Source: Hofstenia miamia
Lineage: Eukaryota; Xenacoelomorpha; Acoela
DNA: 64,000 nt
Direction: 5' to 3'
Assembly (NCBI GenBank): GCA_004352715.1
Contig: SCFE01000003.1
Location: 3,181,794-3,245,793, forward strand
Shown here: positions 59,843 through 64,000 of the stretch, piece after piece
Numbering within the stretch: position 1 is the stretch's first letter
Layout of the letters: the number at the start of each line of letters is the position of its first letter
Made by a program: the position numbers and the translations under genes
Notes under the pieces: generated by a model
The model's database searches: none
The model's input: only the letters and a program-made list of their open reading frames with translations
What the model was told of the DNA's origin: nothing

Positions 59843-60929
59843 NNNNNNNNNNNNNNNNNNNNNNNNNNNNNNNNNNNNNNNNNNNNNNNNNNNNNNNNNN
59901 NNNNNNNNNNNNNNNNNNNNNNNNNNNNNNNNNNNNNNNNNNNNNNNNNNNNNNNNNNNNNNNNNNNNNNNNNNNNNNNNNNNNNNNNNNNNNNNNNNNN
60001 NNNNNNNNNNNNNNNNNNNNNNNNNNNNNNNNNNNNNNNNNNNNNNNNNNNNNNNNNNNNNNNNNNNNNNNNNNNNNNNNNNNNNNNNNNNNNNNNNNNN
60101 NNNNNNNNNNNNNNNNNNNNNNNNNNNNNNNNNNNNNNNNNNNNNNNNNNNNNNNNNNNNNNNNNNNNNNNNNNNNNNNNNNNNNNNNNNNNNNNNNNNN
60201 NNNNNNNNNNNNNNNNNNNNNNNNNNNNNNNNNNNNNNNNNNNNNNNNNNNNNNNNNNNNNNNNNNNNNNNNNNNNNNNNNNNNNNNNNNNNNNNNNNNN
60301 NNNNNNNNNNNNNNNNNNNNNNNNNNNNNNNNNNNNNNNNNNNNNNNNNNNNNNNNNNNNNNNNNNNNNNNNNNNNNNNNNNNNNNNNNNNNNNNNNNNN
60401 NNNNNNNNNNNNNNNNNNNNNNNNNNNNNNNNNNNNNNNNNNNNNNNNNNNNNNNNNNNNNNNNNNNNNNNNNNNNNNNNNNNNNNNNNNNNNNNNNNNN
60501 NNNNNNNNNNNNNNNNNNNNNNNNNNNNNNNNNNNNNNNNNNNNNNNNNNNNNNNNNNNNNNNNNNNNNNNNNNNNNNNNNNNNNNNNNNNNNNNNNNNN
60601 NNNNNNNNNNNNNNNNNNNNNNNNNNNNNNNNNNNNNNNNNNNNNNNNNNNNNNNNNNNNNNNNNNNNNNNNNNNNNNNNNNNNNNNNNNNNNNNNNNNN
60701 NNNNNNNNNNNNNNNNNNNNNNNNNNNNNNNNNNNNNNNNNNNNNNNNNNNNNNNNNNNNNNNNNNNNNNNNNNNNNNNNNNNNNNNNNNNNNNNNNNNN
60801 NNNNNNNNNNNNNNNNNNNNNNNNNNNNNNNNNNNNNNNNNNTATGCATTATTCCTGTAAGAATTGAATGAGTGTTATTACTAAATTGATCTTTTTTTAT
60901 CAAATGACTTGCTGGATCTTCAAATTAAG

Positions 60930-61650
60930 TAAAAACATCAATTTTTTTGAATTTAAACTTGATGATTTGCTTAGGTCCTTTTTCTAATACTTTCAAAATG
61001 TAATCAGGTATTACAACTTGTGTAAAATTTTTAACAGTGTTTGTTACGTTAAAAACATTAATACGTTGTTTATAACAAAGCCACTTTGTTTTCTTAGTGA
61101 TATTTTCTTTTTTTTATAATTGACTTAGTGAAAATACGAATACAGTTAAATATAAAAGCAATGATATCTTGATGCAGATCTCTTGATTTTAATTTTTCAC
61201 GTTTTGTTGTTAATTCTATAGTTTTTTGAATAATTTTTTTCTTTGTTGTCTTTATTAATGATCGTTTGATAGATTTTTTAAATTTTTTGACATTTCCTTT
61301 ATCAAATCATCCGTTAGATGGAATTGAAAATTGAGAGAAGTTTGGATAGATTGATTAAGTAATTGCATATACATGCATATGGAAAAATTGCGCTTTTCTT
61401 TTTTCGGTTTTGAATTTCTCACATGAGAATTATGTTCGTGAGTTAACCATTGTTTCAGGTAATATATGATGAAGTGNTTCTTGATTTTAATTTTTCACGT
61501 TTTGTTGTTAATTCTATAGTTTTTTCAATAATTTTTTTCCTTGTTGTTTTTATTAATGATCGTATGATAGATTTTTTAAATTTTTTGACATCTTTATGAA
61601 AGCATTCGTTAGATGGAATTGAAAATTGAGAGAAGTTTGGATAGATCTTT
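60930..61650 (-). pseudogene. Penelope-like N-terminal fragment inside the Polinton-like insertion
   Basis: Minus-strand DNA at about 61010-60950 (CCTGATTACATT, then CCTAAGCAAATCATC) matches plus-strand DNA at 52167-52230 in the Penelope relic. The lysine-rich helix upstream (TRKKIIEKTIELTTKREKL style, near 61570) also corresponds. A duplicated segment (61180-61353 and 61478-61647) brackets the lone N at 61477. Because Ns lie on both sides, its placement inside the insertion depends on scaffolding. Confidence 0.6.
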
Positions 61651-62874
61651 AGTTCCTTGCAAGATATAATAAAACCAAGTCACAATATATTTTCTTCAGA
61701 GAGATATAACTTTTGAGATATTATATATAGTATTATATTTTCTTTGTATGTGTTTAAAATATTCAGCCGGAACATGATCAAAGAACTCAGAAAAATATCA
61801 ATAATTAAAGAGAAAGTTAGATTTATATATAACAATCATAAACTAAGAACGAAATTGCAATTAAAATCTACAACNNNNNNNNNNNNNNNNNNNNNNNNNN
61901 NNNNNNNNNNNNNNNNNNNNNNNNNNNNNNNNNNNNNNNNNNNNNNNNNNNNNNNNNNNNNNNNNNNNNNNNNNNNNNNNNNNNNNNNNNNNNNNNNNNN
62001 NNNNNNNNNNNNNNNNNNNNNNNNNNNNNNNNNNNNNNNNNNNNNNNNNNNNNNNNNNNNNNNNNNNNNNNNNNNNNNNNNNNNNNNNNNNNNNNNNNNN
62101 NNNNNNNNNNNNNNNNNNNNNNNNNNNNNNNNNNNNNNNNNNNNNNNNNNNNNNNNNNNNNNNNNNNNNNNNNNNNNNNNNNNNNNNNNNNNNNNNNNNN
62201 NNNNNNNNNNNNNNNNNNNNNNNNNNNNNNNNNNNNNNNNNNNNNNNNNNNNNNNNNNNNNNNNNNNNNNNNNNNNNNNNNNNNNNNNNNNNNNNNNNNN
62301 NNNNNNNNNNNNNNNNNNNNNNNNNNNNNNNNNNNNNNNNNNNNNNNNNNNNNNNNNNNNNNNNNNNNNNNNNNNNNNNNNNNNNNNNNNNNNNNNNNNN
62401 NNNNNNNNNNNNNNNNNNNNNNNNNNNNNNNNNNNNNNNNNNNNNNNNNNNNNNNNNNNNNNNNNNNNNNNNNNNNNNNNNNNNNNNNNNNNNNNNNNNN
62501 NNNNNNNNNNNNNNNNNNNNNNNNNNNNNNNNNNNNNNNNNNNNNNNNNNNNNNNNNNNNNNNNNNNNNNNNNNNNNNNNNNNNNNNNNNNNNNNNNNNN
62601 NNNNNNNNNNNNNNNNNNNNNNNNNNNNNNNNNNNNNNNNNNNNNNNNNNNNNNNNNNNNNNNNNNNNNNNNNNNNNNNNNNNNNNNNNNNNNNNNNNNN
62701 NNNNNNNNNNNNNNNNNNNNNNNNNNNNNNNNNNNNNNNNNNNNNNNNNNNNNNNNNNNNNNNNNNNNNNNNNNNNNNNNNNNNNNNNNNNNNNNNNNNN
62801 NNNNNNNNNNNNNNNNNNNNNNNNNNNNNNNNNNNNNNNNNNNNNNNNNNNNNNNNNNNNNNNNNNNNNNNNNN

Positions 62875-63154
62875 ATGCATGACGTCAGTAAAAGAAAGTA
62901 AAAAAATGCAAACTAAATTAGGCCACATAAATAACACAAAAACTAGTAAAAGTACATGCATGACGTCAGTAAAACACCTCCGTTGATATCCAGAGCATCT
63001 CAGGTCAAAGGCCACCCCTCTCGACCAATCAGAAAAAAGTGTAACCTCCTTCAACCCACCTCTCAACCAATCAGAAAAAAGTGTAACCTCCTACGACCCA
63101 CCTCTCGACCAATCAGAAAAAAGTGGCACGAACTTCACTCGCTTATATACTACT
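62875..63154. promoter_or_regulatory. Terminal-repeat promoter-like module (CRE, DR1, CCAAT array, TATA)
   Basis: Reading outward on the plus strand: TGACGTCA at 62880-62887 and 62961-62968 (81-bp period), AGGTCAAAGGCCA at 63002-63014 (a near-perfect DR1 nuclear-receptor site), CCAAT at 63025, 63067 and 63109 (exact 42-bp spacing), then CTTATATAC 30-odd bases further, close to the element end. The same motifs in the same order occur in the other copies. Function is inferred. Confidence 0.5.
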
Positions 63155-63967
63155 ACAATATTCATCTAGATAGAATTCAAGAATATCAAGAAAGTTTTTG
63201 ATCATGTTGTTAGGATCAATCGCAATGTATACAGAAGTCCAAGTTTTTTCAGGTTATCTATATTATCAGAAGATTTTTCACGAATAGTGATCCATTTTAT
63301 ATAGTGATCGCAAAATGGACATTCAGAGTAGTATAAGAAATCAAGATTATTTTCGGACAGTGCAATATTGTCAATCAAAGTTGCACTGTTGGCTGCGATT
63401 CTTGTAGGAATGAAAGCCGGTGCCGTTTTTAAATTAAAAGTATTAAAAAAAGATTAGTCGTTTTATTATCAAGTTTATTTCAATAATTTAGGTTCCAATC
63501 ACCCATTACTATTAAATCTTTATTTTCTGAGTAGGCCAGTGAAATTTCATTCTCAAGTTGTTCAAAAAATTCATTAGTATAACATTTATTTAGGAAGAAT
63601 GAAACATTAATTAATTGCTTTTTAAAAGGTAAATTTTTGATAGGGTTATCAATTCGAATTTCTCTGAGTTTGCTTTTATCGTGCATATTACAATGAGCTC
63701 TATCTTTTCTGAATAATTTATATTGATTATTGTTATCTCACCAGACATGATCAAGGTCATTGCAGGTAAACCAGGCCTCAGAAATTGCTAGCAATATATT
63801 TTCATGAAAATTGCAAATAAGTGACTTGTAATCGCAATTTGTATTAGATAAATTCTGGGCATTTAGATGAACGAAATTAATCATATCTTTCTTAGATGAA
63901 ATATTTTTTAGATGTTTCATAATTGAGTAAAGGACCAGGATTTGCTTCGATTCCATGCATAAGTAAT

Positions 63968-64000
63968 AAAATAAATATATATATATATATATATATATAT
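63968..64000. repeat. (TA)n microsatellite at window edge
   Basis: TA dinucleotide run reaching the end of the window. Confidence 0.9.

Larger units (their letters stand above)
59594..63154. mobile_element. Polinton-like insertion in the LINE, with 6-bp target duplication
   Basis: The left end reads AGTAGTATATAAGCGAGTGA inward and the right end is its inverse at 63154. ACAATA flanks both sides (59588-59593 and 63155-63160). The terminal repeats run at least to the gaps (59594-59842 and 62875-63154), about 250-280 bp. They carry the family motifs TGACGTCA, AGGTCAAAGGCCA and repeated GACCAATCAGAAAAAAGTG. Between the two 1000-N gaps lies 60843-61874, which holds only a Penelope-like fragment. 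No Polinton gene is visible, so the core is in the gaps or lost. Confidence 0.75.
54410..63956 (-). mobile_element. LINE retrotransposon relic, split by nested insertions
   Basis: In order along the minus strand: endonuclease N-terminus at 63956-63738 (FVHLNAQNLSN, LLAISEAWF); endonuclease core at 63686-63480 (DLIVMGDWNLN); NSATLIDNIALSENN and a DHYIKW-like end at about 63400-63250; linker to 63161. After the Polinton-like insertion it resumes at 59587 (NKLWLSDFCKELITKK, then NEISNCTK, DFEISNVLNQTYANL) to about 59080. After a second insertion it resumes near 56000 with the RT: IAEPLNYIL about 55890, CLDLSNAFNSINHE about 55690, NGVPQETILGPLLFNIYV about 55530, QCADDISIY about 55440 where YADD is expected, and finally a post-palm piece at about 54600-54420 (GVIIDSNLHVANK, SNLNYANILYT). 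Stops and frameshifts show it is dead. Confidence 0.7.

Noticed and set aside
1-64000. tRNA, rRNA or snRNA genes
   Set aside because: No convincing cloverleaf, B-box or conserved snRNA string was found by eye; a covariance-model scan would be decisive.
1-64000. LTR retrotransposons
   Set aside because: I saw no paired long terminal repeats and no protease, RNase H or integrase motifs of that class.

Overview
The window reads as nuclear DNA of an AT-rich invertebrate animal. Host genes have spliced exons with GT..AG borders, and the DNA between them is crowded with animal-type mobile elements: Polinton/Maverick-like elements, Penelope-like and LINE retroelements, mariner, piggyBac and hAT. 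I cannot name the species. An eEF2K gene argues against an ordinary insect. There is no bacterial organisation.

Region 1 (1-13.4 kb) holds two translation genes, both on the minus strand. At the left edge is the first exon of mitochondrial elongation factor Ts. Upstream of it lies a gene for eukaryotic elongation factor 2 kinase (eEF2K). I could assemble eEF2K from four unmistakable exons, an 18-nt microexon that restores phase, and a candidate first exon. The modelled parts sum to 586 codons with no leftover base. A deletion-derivative mariner sits in one intron.

Region 2 (13.9-28 kb) has no recognised host gene. It holds a 720-bp non-autonomous piggyBac with perfect TTAA flanks, a second piggyBac relic with part of a transposase, two LINE relics, a MITE with matching ends, a mariner-type transposase fragment and an old right end of the Polinton-like family.

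Region 3 (28.2-35.7 kb) is a decayed Polinton/Maverick-like element. It contains part of a protein-primed type B DNA polymerase (minus), a fragment of a probable virion-type protein (plus), tandem repeats and a right terminal repeat.

Region 4 (38.3-40.1 kb) is an intact intronless gene for a C2 domain, a long coiled coil built from a 28-residue repeat, and an EF-hand.

Region 5 (40-50 kb) holds small non-autonomous DNA elements, including a hAT-like element containing a 95-bp-arm hairpin, and no recognised gene.

Region 6 (50.3-64 kb) is a stack of nested insertions. A minus-strand LINE (endonuclease at the right edge, RT near 55 kb) is split by a Polinton-like insertion with a perfect 6-bp target duplication, and apparently also by a decayed retroelement encoding an RT plus a possible restriction-like nuclease. 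A second Polinton-like insertion with perfect 6-bp duplications and a Penelope-like RT relic lie at 50.5-53.1 kb.

All five 1000-N scaffold gaps fall inside Polinton-family elements. All four single-N joins are flanked by duplicated sequence, which looks like unmerged haplotypes. Gap and repeat lengths in this window should therefore not be trusted.
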